Positions 9,036 to 15,828 of a stretch of 16,623 bases of DNA are shown here, one piece after another (within the stretch, counting starts at the first letter, position 1; every line of letters starts with the position of its first letter). The translations under genes were made by a program, and so were the position numbers. Where the stretch lies: the NCBI GenBank assembly GCA_934646845.1, contig CAKUEV010000019.1, positions 1 to 16,623 of the forward strand, written 5' to 3'. This stretch comes from an uncultured Slackia sp. (GTDB taxonomy: Bacteria; Actinomycetota; Coriobacteriia; Coriobacteriales; Eggerthellaceae). A model generated the notes under the pieces. That model was not told the DNA's origin and did no database searches. It saw only the letters and a program-made list of their open reading frames with translations.

Positions 9036-9764
9036 TTACTCGACGATCGTCATTTCGGGGCTGTCTTTCGTGACGATTCCCTTCGCCGCCACTTCCGCGC
9101 CCAGGAAACGGTGCATCAAATCGGCGAACTCGTCGAGCGCAGCATGCAATTCGGACAGGCGCGCGCCATCGACGCATTCAATAACGAGAATTGCGTTACG
9201 GGAGTCGTCGGTGAGCTCGGTGCGTTGGCCGTCGCGCCAATTGAAGCAACGGCATACAGCGCCTTCTTCGTCGTAGTAACACAGTTCGCCGGGAAGGGTG
9301 GGGGCGTTTTCCTCTTCTCCAATAGGAAGGAACGGCTTGCCTCCTTCTTCGTCGATTCCCAGGTGAAAGTCGCCTACGAATGCGTCGATGTTCTCTCCGC
9401 CAACGGGCAGGGCGTACTTCAGCGAAATGGCATTGTAGATGTCGACCGATGGCGTGATTGAGCCAACGGGGTTGCCTTTGAGCACGCGCTTGAGCAGGTT
9501 CTCGATGGAGCAGCGTGCTCCCTTCTTGGTTTTGAAGAGCTGGTATGCTTGACGCCATACGGCCACGACCTCGTTTTCGGAGATGGTGCTGCTCGTAAGG
9601 TGCTGGTTCGCCGCTGCATTTGCCTCGTTGAGGATGCTCGCAATGGCCGCCTTGTTTTCGCTGGATACTTCGTCGGCGGTTTTCATGGCGCGCACGACCA
9701 TGATTCCAATCGAAGCTTCTGGCAGAATTTCCCAAAAAGACGGTTCGGCGATGAATTTCTGCAT
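9036..9764 (-). CDS. Stand-alone B3/4 tRNA-binding domain protein
   Basis: This 242-residue protein is made mostly of the B3/4 domain otherwise found in the editing module of the phenylalanyl-tRNA synthetase beta chain. The core runs from about residue 70 to 225. Family landmarks are NPVGSITPSVDIYNAISLKYALPVGGEN (98-125), GDFHLGI (131-137), the PGELCYYDEEGAVCRCFNWRDGQRTEL stretch (158-184) and NAILVIECVD (190-199). No synthetase catalytic or anticodon-binding parts are present. Free-standing B3/4 proteins may hydrolyse wrongly charged tRNA in trans, but that role is inferred. The start was chosen at the ATG of 9764 because AGGAAGGA (9778-9771, minus strand) sits 6 bases upstream. A GTG nine codons earlier would place that ribosome site inside the gene. 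A long leader with a terminator hairpin precedes it. Confidence 0.85.
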   Translation of the reverse strand: MQKFIAEPSFWEILPEASIGIMVVRAMKTADEVSSENKAAIASILNEANAAANQHLTSSTISENEVVAVWRQAYQLFKTKKGARCSIENLLKRVLKGNPVGSITPSVDIYNAISLKYALPVGGENIDAFVGDFHLGIDEEGGKPFLPIGEEENAPTLPGELCYYDEEGAVCRCFNWRDGQRTELTDDSRNAILVIECVDGARLSELHAALDEFADLMHRFLGAEVAAKGIVTKDSPEMTIVE

Positions 9765-10216
9765 GGCGGGTCCTTCCTGTGTTCGTTTCACGCTATGGAA
9801 TTCGATGCGGCTTTCCTAGGCTGCTGTTTCCTTGAAAAACAAAAGCACTCGGGCCAATCGCGGCTTCAAAGGCCTAACGTCGCGATTGATCCGAGTGCTC
9901 GGTTTCCCACCCGGCGGCGGGATGTTCTTCGATTTGTGGCGCACTGTATCAAAAATGGAGCGGCTCTGCAAGGTGCCATCACCATTGGTAGGTACAATAT
10001 GCGCAAGTAATCGAGCAGAGAGATTGCTGGCATTCGCTGTGCTTCGAAGCTCGCGTGCATCCTATGTGCGCGTGGGCTTTGTCTCGAGGCTTTCATGCGT
10101 CTCGCTTTCGCGGGCGTGTTGGCTTGAGCGATGCGGGCAGCGGGCGACGCATGCTCCGCCGCAAACCCTCTTGTGCTCGATTGCTCGTGCTCGCCATGAT
10201 TGAGAGGGGCTTCCTT
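9765..10216. other. 452-base divergent gap: B3/4 leader and flavoprotein upstream region
   Basis: The minus-strand part holds the ribosome site and terminator hairpin of the B3/4 leader. Just before the hairpin (minus strand) is GGGTGGGAAACCGAG, which faintly recalls a T-box core, but no matching antiterminator arm or specifier stem was found. On the plus strand TACAAT at 9993-9998 is a fair -10 box without a good -35. It would give the flavoprotein gene a leader of about 210 bases with no motif I recognise. The same bases read TATTGT-like on the minus strand, so promoters may overlap here. Confidence 0.4.
9833..9899 (-). terminator. Intrinsic-terminator hairpin in the leader of the B3/4 gene (possible attenuator)
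   Basis: On the minus strand a 19-bp stem (9899-9881 with 9862-9844, one G-U pair and one C-A mismatch) encloses an 18-base loop. It is followed by TTTTGTTTTTC. It ends about 69 bases upstream of the B3/4 start codon. No minus-strand gene lies upstream for it to terminate, so it is more likely a regulated stop in the leader, or the end of a small RNA. The plus strand has no T-run after the hairpin. Confidence 0.75.
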
Positions 10217-10756
10217 ATGAAAAACTATCCCATGCAATATGCCGATCGCGAGGTATGCGTTGAAGACGCGCTTGAGATTCTTGACGAGGGGGAATTTATT
10301 ACCGTGGCGACCGTTGACGACGATGGCATGCCGTATTGCGTGCCGTTGTCGTATGTGATTGAACGCGGTTGGGGCTCTGTTGAAAGTGCTGGCGAAGGCG
10401 AGGCGCCCGTATGTCGTATCTATATCCACACGACGAAGAATGATGGGCATAAGATGGCCAACTGGCGTCGCGATGCTCGCGTGTGGGGCAGCGTGGCGTG
10501 TGAGGTGGAGCCGTGCTACGAAGAGACCTTCTTCACCACACGCTTTGCCAGCGCGATGGTTGCGGGCCGCATTCGTCATGTCGAGAGCTCGCTCGCGGTA
10601 CGTAAAATGCTCGTAGCGTTGTGCATGAAATACATGCCTTCTGAAAAACACGAGATCGGCGGCGCGATTGAGCGCGAATTCGACATCACCGATGTGTGGT
10701 GCATCGATGTGGAACGCATCACAGGCAAGGCTGGTCGACGCAAGCCGAAAGCGTAG
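10217..10756 (+). CDS. Pyridoxamine 5'-phosphate oxidase family (NimA-like) flavoprotein
   Basis: This is a 179-residue protein of the split-barrel flavin-binding superfamily (Pyridox_ox_2/NimA-like). The first strand pair reads GEFITVATVDDDGMPYCVPLSYVIE (25-49). CRIYIHTTKNDGHKMANWRRDARVWGSV (66-93) has the family His and GHK motifs that contact the flavin phosphate. The later barrel strand is near FASAMVAGRIRHVES (110-124). Members bind FMN, F420 or heme; some reduce nitro compounds such as nitroimidazoles, so the substrate is open. Seven cysteines are present, which is many for this size. The ATG at 10217 follows GAGAGGGG at 10202-10209. Reading further upstream in frame gives a compositionally poor extension without a ribosome site, which was rejected. 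It probably stands alone as a transcript. Confidence 0.88.
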   Translation: MKNYPMQYADREVCVEDALEILDEGEFITVATVDDDGMPYCVPLSYVIERGWGSVESAGEGEAPVCRIYIHTTKNDGHKMANWRRDARVWGSVACEVEPCYEETFFTTRFASAMVAGRIRHVESSLAVRKMLVALCMKYMPSEKHEIGGAIEREFDITDVWCIDVERITGKAGRRKPKA

Positions 10757-10793
10757 AGCTCTGGGTGAGCGCTGCTTCGGCATACAACGTGAA

Positions 10794-10823
10794 TGCCCCG
10801 AATCGATGTGTGGATTCGGGGCA
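10794..10823. terminator. Hairpin after the flavoprotein gene, possible terminator
   Basis: A perfect 11-bp stem (TGCCCCGAATC with its complement at 10813-10823) encloses an 8-base loop, 37 bases after the stop codon. No T-run follows on either strand, so termination would be weak or need a factor. Confidence 0.45.
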
Positions 10824-10930
10824 ATATGGTGCTTCTAAGCTAGAGTGCAATTCATGAGCGACATAAGGCTTATGAGCGTGGGTGCCGTTTCGGGGCAAGA
10901 GCGCGGTTTTCGACTGCGATCTCGTGGTTT

Positions 10931-10981
10931 CAGAAGCTGCTCGGAACCTGTTAAATGCTACGAGCATTTAACAGGTTTTCT
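10931..10981. repeat. Dispersed hairpin repeat copy 2
   Basis: A perfect 15-bp stem (10945-10959 with 10963-10977) encloses an ACG loop. CAGAA (10931-10935) and TTCTG (10977-10981) extend the base after a bulge. The reverse complement matches the core of the palindrome at 5929-5979. A C-G pair there is a T-A pair here, and a T-G pair there is a T-A pair here, so pairing is kept while sequence changes. Confidence 0.85.
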
Positions 10982-11012
10982 GTGCGGCATGCGGCCCTTG
11001 CGCTCGCCGGAT

Positions 11013-11021
11013 TGCTATGAT
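11013..11021 (+). promoter_or_regulatory. Putative extended -10 promoter of dnaE
   Basis: TGC-TATGAT (11013-11021) is a TGn extended -10 element with 5 of 6 matches to TATAAT, 60 bases upstream of the dnaE ATG. No good -35 box lies at the right distance, as is usual for extended -10 promoters. Confidence 0.45.
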
Positions 11022-11080
11022 AAAACTAGGTTATAGAAAACGACCATTTGTTCGTAAATATACGGAAGGGGTAGGGCTGC

Positions 11081-14000
11081 ATGGCTTTCGTCCATTTGCA
11101 TAACCATACCGAATATTCCATGCTCGACGGCGCCACCAAAATCAAAGACATGGTGCGCCGCGCGGCAGATCTTGACATGCCCGCCGTGGCCATTACCGAC
11201 CATGGCGTCATGTGTGGCGTGCCCGAGCTGTGCGATGCGTGCGAGGCGGTGGAAAAAGAAACCGGCAAGAAGGTTAAGCCCATCTACGGGTGCGAGATCT
11301 ACTTTACGGAAGACCCCGAAATCGGTTCGAAGGTGAAATCGCGCCTGTATCACATGGTGCTGCTCGCGAAAAACAACGTGGGTTATCACAACTTGCTGCA
11401 CCTCGTGAGCGAATCGCATTGCGACAACTTTTACTACAAGCCGCGCACCACGTTCGACATGCTGAAGAAATATGCCGAGGGCTGCATCGCATCAAGCGCG
11501 TGCATCGCGGGCATTATTCCGCGCTGCATCGACGCGCGCGATTTCGAAGGCGCCGAGCAGTGGGCTCGCAAGCTTGCTTCGCTGTACGAGCCGGGTGATT
11601 TCTATATCGAGCTGCAAGACCAGGGCATTACCACCAACGGCGGTATGAGTCAGCGTGAGATGAATGGGCATTTGACCGACATCGCGAATAAGCTCGGCTT
11701 GAAGACCATTGCGACGAACGACTTCCATTACCTTCGCCGCGAAGACGCTCGCGCGCAAGATCTTATGCTGTGCATTGGCACGGGCTCGCTCATGGATGAC
11801 GAGAACCGCATGCGCTTCGCGAACGACCAGTTCTATATGAAAACTGAAGAGGAAATGCGAGAAGCGTTGCGCGATTTCCCCGAGGCGTGCGACACCACGG
11901 TGGAAGTTGCTGAGAAATGCAATGTTGTGCTTGAGCGCGATTCTATTCTGCCGCGCTTCCCCTTGCCTCCGGGATACACCGAAGAAACGCTGTTCCGCAA
12001 GGAATGCGAAGATGGCCTGAAACGCCGCTATGGCGAACCCATTCCGAAAGACGCGTGGGATCGCTATATGTATGAGGCGGGCGTCATTATTCAACAGGGG
12101 TTCCCGGCATACTTCCTCATTGTTCAGGAATACATCCGCTGGGCGCGAGAGAACGGCATTGCCGTAGGCCCGGGCCGTGGCTCGGCTGCAGGCGCTATTT
12201 GCACGTATGCCATGGGCATTACCGACCTCGATCCCTTGCCGAACGGCTTGCTGTTCGAGCGCTTCCTGTCGCCCGAACGCGTTGAGATGCCCGATATCGA
12301 CGTCGACTTCGAGGACGAGCGACGCCAGGAAGTCATTGAGCATATCAAGGAATTCTATGGCGAAGACCACGTGTCGGGCGTTATCACGTTCGGCAAGCTG
12401 CAGGCGAAGAACGCCATTCGCGACGCGGCCCGCGTGCTTGGCCAGCCTTATAGCGTGGGCGACCGCTTGTGCAAAATGGTCGGCGACGAATTGGGCATCA
12501 CCATCGACAAGGCGCTCGAGGCGAATCCCGATTTCAAGAAGGCCTACGACGAAGAGCCCGAGACTAAAGAAGTCGTCGACGCCGCACGCTCGATTGAGGG
12601 CAACGTGCGCGGCGAGGGCGTGCATGCGTGCGCGACTATCATTTGCCGCGACCCCATGGCTGACCACGTTCCCATGAAGCGCGACACCAAAGGTGGCGGC
12701 ATTATTACGCAATATGACGGCCACTACACGCCTGATCTGGGTTTGCTTAAGATGGACTTCTTGGGCCTGCGTACGTTGGGCGTGCTTTCGCGCGCGTGCC
12801 GCAACGTGAAAGAGCGTTATGGCATCGGGCTTATTCCCGAGCAGATTCCCACCGAAGACCCGAAGGCTTTTGAACTTATGCGCTCGGGCAACATGGACGG
12901 CTTGTTCCAGGTTGAAGGCGCGTTGTACGTGAGCTTGTTTGGCAGGCTCCCACCGCACCGATTCTCGGACATCGTCGCATCAATTGCGTTGAACCGCCCG
13001 GGCCCGCTCGAGTCTGGCATGGTCGACGACTACATCAAGGTTGCGAGCGGCAAAACCGCCGTACATTATTACGACGAGCGCCTGCGCCCGGTTTTGGAAG
13101 AAACCTACGGCACCATGGTCTACCAAGAGCAGATCATGCAGGTGTCTATGGTCATGAGCGGCTTTTCGGCAGGCAAGGCTGACAAGCTGCGTAAGGCTAT
13201 GGGCAAGAAAAAGCTCGACGTCATGATGAAGCTGAAGGACGACTGGTGCAACGGCGCTGTCGAAAACGGTTATTCGCTCGAGATTGCCAACCAAATTTGG
13301 TCTGACGCCGAGAAGTTCGCGAAGTACGCGTTCAACAAATCGCACTCTGCCGCATATGCGATTCTCGTTATGCGCACGGCGTATCTGAAGGCGCACTACC
13401 CGAACGAATACATGGCTGCAGTGTTGTCGAGCTACATGGGCAACGCCGACAAGCTCATTAAATACATCGCGAGCTGTACGCATTCGGGCATTCCCGTTTT
13501 GCCTCCTGACGTGAACTCTTCGAACCTGGAATTCACGCCGCTTGACGAAGGCATTCGCTTTGGTTTGGCCGGCGTGCGCGGCGTTGGCGGTGCGGTCGCC
13601 GAAGCGATTATCGCCGAGCGTGAAGCGAACGGTCCGTTCACGAGTTTGCACGACTTCGTGAACCGACTCGACACGAAGTGCTACAACCGTAAAACGCTCG
13701 AAGCGCTCATCAAGTCGGGCGCGTTCGATTCGACGGGATACACGCGCAAGCAGCTCATGTATTTCATCGAGCAAACGCCGCTTCTGGAAAGCGCGTCGAA
13801 GCGCCAGAAAGACCGCGATGCGGGACAGGTGAGCATGTTCGACATGTTTGCGGCCGATGACGATTCAGGCTTTGCCGAAGATATTCCTGCGCCCGATGGC
13901 GTCGAGTGGGATAAGCGCACGCTTTTGTCGTATGAGAAAGAGATTCTGAAGATCTATGTCTCGGATCACCCATTGCGGCAATACGAGGCGGCTTTGCGTC

Positions 14001-14548
14001 GCATCACGAAGTTCCGCCTGGGCGATTTGGCCGAGCATAATGGCGACATTCCTTCGGCGACGTTCGCGGGCCTTATTACGAGCGTGCAGGTCAAGCTCAC
14101 CAAAAAGGGCAAGAAGATGGCGAACTTCGTGCTGGAAGATACGTCGGGCCATTGCGAAGGCGTGTGCTTCAAGTACGATGACTTCGCCGATGCTCTTGAG
14201 CAGGACGCTATCGTGAAAGTGCGCGGCAAGTTCGAGCACTCCGATCGCGGCGACCAGATCATGGCCTTCGAGGTGGAGCGTCTGGCATTCGACGCGTCGC
14301 AAATAGGGCCGAGCCAGCTCGAGATTCGCCTTTGGGCGAGCGAGATGAACGCGTTGCGCTCCCAGCAACTGCAGCAGATTTTGCGCAGTCATCCGGGCGA
14401 CGATGCAGTGGTGTTGTTCATTCGCCAAGCGGATGGGCGCAAGTTCCGCGCCGAGCTGCCTATCAAGGTCGACTTGACGAAGAACATCATCTATTCCGAG
14501 TTGCTCGATTTGTTCGGGCGCAAGGTATGGGGATCGAGCGCCGCATAG
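11081..14548 (+). CDS. dnaE: DNA polymerase III subunit alpha, DnaE1 type
   Basis: This is the replicative polymerase alpha subunit (1155 residues, normal for DnaE1). The N-terminal PHP domain starts HLHNHTEYSMLDGA. It keeps the metal-binding set H5, H7, D16, H41 (TDHG), E72 (YGCE), H91 (YHMV), C141 (SACIAG), and D214 with H216 (TNDFHY), so the PHP 3'-5' exonuclease may be active as in mycobacteria. The palm carries the catalytic aspartates D405 and D407 in MPDIDVDFED and D559 in LLKMDFLGLRTL. GPGRGSAAGA precedes them, and the fingers carry KKLDVMMKLKDDW and NKSHSAAYA. An OB domain (TFAGLITSVQVKLTKKGKKMANFVLED) lies near residue 1000. The ATG follows GGAAGGGG. The gene is alone between its own promoter and a strong terminator. 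Confidence 0.98.
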   Translation: MAFVHLHNHTEYSMLDGATKIKDMVRRAADLDMPAVAITDHGVMCGVPELCDACEAVEKETGKKVKPIYGCEIYFTEDPEIGSKVKSRLYHMVLLAKNNVGYHNLLHLVSESHCDNFYYKPRTTFDMLKKYAEGCIASSACIAGIIPRCIDARDFEGAEQWARKLASLYEPGDFYIELQDQGITTNGGMSQREMNGHLTDIANKLGLKTIATNDFHYLRREDARAQDLMLCIGTGSLMDDENRMRFANDQFYMKTEEEMREALRDFPEACDTTVEVAEKCNVVLERDSILPRFPLPPGYTEETLFRKECEDGLKRRYGEPIPKDAWDRYMYEAGVIIQQGFPAYFLIVQEYIRWARENGIAVGPGRGSAAGAICTYAMGITDLDPLPNGLLFERFLSPERVEMPDIDVDFEDERRQEVIEHIKEFYGEDHVSGVITFGKLQAKNAIRDAARVLGQPYSVGDRLCKMVGDELGITIDKALEANPDFKKAYDEEPETKEVVDAARSIEGNVRGEGVHACATIICRDPMADHVPMKRDTKGGGIITQYDGHYTPDLGLLKMDFLGLRTLGVLSRACRNVKERYGIGLIPEQIPTEDPKAFELMRSGNMDGLFQVEGALYVSLFGRLPPHRFSDIVASIALNRPGPLESGMVDDYIKVASGKTAVHYYDERLRPVLEETYGTMVYQEQIMQVSMVMSGFSAGKADKLRKAMGKKKLDVMMKLKDDWCNGAVENGYSLEIANQIWSDAEKFAKYAFNKSHSAAYAILVMRTAYLKAHYPNEYMAAVLSSYMGNADKLIKYIASCTHSGIPVLPPDVNSSNLEFTPLDEGIRFGLAGVRGVGGAVAEAIIAEREANGPFTSLHDFVNRLDTKCYNRKTLEALIKSGAFDSTGYTRKQLMYFIEQTPLLESASKRQKDRDAGQVSMFDMFAADDDSGFAEDIPAPDGVEWDKRTLLSYEKEILKIYVSDHPLRQYEAALRRITKFRLGDLAEHNGDIPSATFAGLITSVQVKLTKKGKKMANFVLEDTSGHCEGVCFKYDDFADALEQDAIVKVRGKFEHSDRGDQIMAFEVERLAFDASQIGPSQLEIRLWASEMNALRSQQLQQILRSHPGDDAVVLFIRQADGRKFRAELPIKVDLTKNIIYSELLDLFGRKVWGSSAA

Positions 14549-14555
14549 GGCATAC

Positions 14556-14588
14556 GAAAAAGAGGAAGGCATCGCCTTCCTCTTTTTC
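14556..14588. terminator. Intrinsic terminator of dnaE, symmetrical
   Basis: A perfect 15-bp stem (GAAAAAGAGGAAGGC, 14556-14570, with 14574-14588) has a 3-base loop. The A-run on one side and T-run on the other let it work in both directions. It begins 8 bases after the dnaE stop. Confidence 0.9.
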
Positions 14589-14590
14589 GT

Positions 14591-14742
14591 CCTGAAGCCG
14601 CCGAGAGCGGCATGGCGGAGCAAGGACCACGGCTCGCTACCGCTCGCTTTGCGCTCGCCTGGCCTCGTTTAGCTTTAGGCAAAGATAAAGTTTGAACTCG
14701 GACGGTCCCTTGCTTCGCCATGCCGCTCTCGGCGGCTTCAGG
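14591..14742. repeat. Near-perfect 38-bp inverted repeat with 75-base spacer
   Basis: The left arm (14591-14628, beginning CCTGAAGCCGCCGAGAGCGG) and right arm (14704-14742) are reverse complements except for one mismatch and one single-base gap. The spacer has no gene. The total of 152 bases and long terminal arms resemble a miniature inverted-repeat element, but no target duplication is visible at its ends. It lies 2 bases beyond the dnaE terminator. Confidence 0.85.
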
Positions 14743-14804
14743 CAATGCAAAGGAGCTGACGCTGCGTTCATGTTTCGATTGGGGTACAGCGCGTTTGGCG
14801 CGTG

Positions 14805-14941
14805 GCTCGGCCCGGCCCGCCATGGGCCGTCTGTGTTCATGCTTCGCTCGTTCAATATGGAACACAGCCAAGCGGGCGCATAGTGAGCCGAAGGCGAACG
14901 GTAGCCCGCTGTGGTTCTGGGCGGGCTGGGCCGGGCCGAGC
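14805..14941. repeat. Nested GC-rich inverted repeats able to form a branched structure
   Basis: Outer arms GCTCGGCCCGGCC (from 14805) and GGCCGGGCCGAGC (to 14941) enclose two smaller hairpins. These are CTGTGTTC/GAACACAG (14831-14838 with 14860-14867) and AGCGGGC/GCCCGCT (14871-14877 with 14904-14910). Together they can fold into a multibranch RNA or cruciform. It sits just downstream of the MOSC gene (minus strand) and may serve as its 3' end, though no T-run is seen. Confidence 0.6.
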
Positions 14942-14956
14942 GCCGAACGTTGATGG

Positions 14957-15607
14957 TTAGAGCGTTCCGTTGCGGCGTGCTTCTTCGACTTCGGCGATAG
15001 CGTCGGCGGGGGAGTACTCGCAGGTGCCGTTGCCGACTTTCAGCACTTCGAGGGTATCGCCCGGTTTGACCGTTCCGCCTTGGAGCACGACGCCGAAAAT
15101 GCCTTCGCGCGGGAAGATGCAATCGCCTGCGAGATAATAAATGGCGCACCGTGTGTGGCATACCTTGCCGATCTGCGAGATCTCGATGATCACGTCTTCG
15201 CCGATTTTGACCTGGGTGCCCATGGGCATATGCATTACGTCGATGCCTTCGGTGCAGAAGTTTTCGGCGAAATCGCCTTCTTTCACATCGAGCCCCATAG
15301 CTTGGGCGCGTTCGATGGATTCCCAAGCAAGAAGCGAGACTTGGCGATGCCAATCGCTCGAGGCGTGTGCGTCGTTTTTCACTCCGAAATGCGCGACGAC
15401 TTCAACGCCCTCGGGGATAGGCTCTTTGCGCGTTCCTTTGCGCTTCGAGATGCACGTCGCACGAATGACGCCTTTTTGGCCTACTTCGGTTTTGATGTTG
15501 GGCTCCGGGACGAAGTTCTTGCCGTCGATATACTCGTGGATATCGATAGACCCTTCGGGCGCGGTTGTGCGTGCGCGTGATTTGGATGGCTCGTTATTTT
15601 CGGTCAT
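14957..15607 (-). CDS. MOSC domain-containing protein
   Basis: This is a 216-residue single MOSC domain, the fold shared with the C-terminus of molybdenum cofactor sulfurase. Landmarks are VIRATCISKRKGTRKEPI at the first strand, HFGVKNDAHASSDWHRQVSLLAWESIE (73-99), GDFAENF (111-117), and the Cys-bearing segment GKVCHTRCAIYYLAGDCIFPREGIFGVVLQGGTVKPGD (147-184), with C150, C154 and C163. MOSC proteins are thought to carry or transfer sulfur for molybdo- or tungsto-enzymes, and some reduce N-hydroxylated compounds; the role here is inferred. The N-terminal 30 residues are polar and probably disordered. The ATG (15605-15607) has AAGGGGG upstream. It is divergent from truA, and no cofactor-biosynthesis gene is adjacent within the window. 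Confidence 0.9.
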   Translation of the reverse strand: MTENNEPSKSRARTTAPEGSIDIHEYIDGKNFVPEPNIKTEVGQKGVIRATCISKRKGTRKEPIPEGVEVVAHFGVKNDAHASSDWHRQVSLLAWESIERAQAMGLDVKEGDFAENFCTEGIDVMHMPMGTQVKIGEDVIIEISQIGKVCHTRCAIYYLAGDCIFPREGIFGVVLQGGTVKPGDTLEVLKVGNGTCEYSPADAIAEVEEARRNGTL

Positions 15608-15635
15608 GATTCCCCCTTGCGAATATGCTTCGGTC

Positions 15636-15665
15636 AGTATAAAAGCTAGAAACCAATCAATGCAA
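15636..15665 (-). promoter_or_regulatory. Promoter of the MOSC gene
   Basis: On the minus strand, TTGCAT (15665-15660) and TATACT (15641-15636) are 18 bases apart, with an AT-rich spacer. The -10 ends 28 bases before the start codon. Confidence 0.6.
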
Positions 15666-15792
15666 TAGGATTAATGGGATGGTGTCGTCTTGTTCTCATT
15701 CGTGCTCTTTCGTCTTGCCTCGGTACATGGCGCTCGGGTGCGCTCGTGAATGGCTTCGAGTCGCCGGAATGCCGCGTGCTGCCTTTTTTCGG

Positions 15793-15798
15793 TATACT
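15793..15798 (+). promoter_or_regulatory. Putative -10 box of truA
   Basis: TATACT, 5 of 6 matches to TATAAT, sits 30 bases before the GTG start. No clear -35 hexamer is found 16-18 bases upstream, so the call is tentative. Confidence 0.4.
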
Positions 15799-15828
15799 TC
15801 TGCGGTTGGATTTTGATAGGAGCCCACT

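Larger units (their letters stand above)
10757..11080. other. 324-base gap between flavoprotein gene and dnaE
   Basis: It contains, in order, the hairpin at 10794-10823, the second copy of the dispersed palindrome (10931-10981), and the dnaE promoter and ribosome site. No credible short gene was seen. Confidence 0.6.
14549..14956. other. 408-base convergent gap between dnaE and the MOSC gene, rich in inverted repeats
   Basis: It holds the dnaE terminator, the 38-bp inverted repeat and the nested palindromes. A weaker inverted similarity links 14633-14659 (CGCTACCGCTCGCTTTG) with 14881-14906. The short open frames here lack ribosome sites and protein-like composition. Confidence 0.6.

Noticed and set aside
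9765..9791. GTG start at 9791 for the B3/4 gene
   Set aside because: It would bury a strong ribosome site (AGGAAGGA) within the coding region; the ATG at 9764 is correctly spaced from that site.
9880..9915. T-box riboswitch in the B3/4 leader
   Set aside because: GGGTGGGAAACCG resembles the T-box core, but two extra bases break it. No downstream CCC arm forms the antiterminator, and no Stem I with a specifier loop fits in the available leader. It is kept only as part of the attenuator finding.
10055..10216. Upstream in-frame extension of the flavoprotein gene
   Set aside because: There is no ribosome site at the earlier start and the residues do not look like the family. The ATG at 10217 has GAGAGGGG and begins at the expected position.
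10605..10620. 16-base exact match (AAATGCTCGTAGCGTT) to the palindrome at 5946-5961, inside the flavoprotein gene
   Set aside because: It matches only one side of the hairpin, cannot form the stem, and encodes ordinary residues (KMLVAL). It is most likely chance or a trace of shared codon usage, though a match this long is mildly unexpected.
11492..12958. 488-codon antisense frame inside dnaE
   Set aside because: This is a shadow of a certain gene in a high-GC genome with no start signal.
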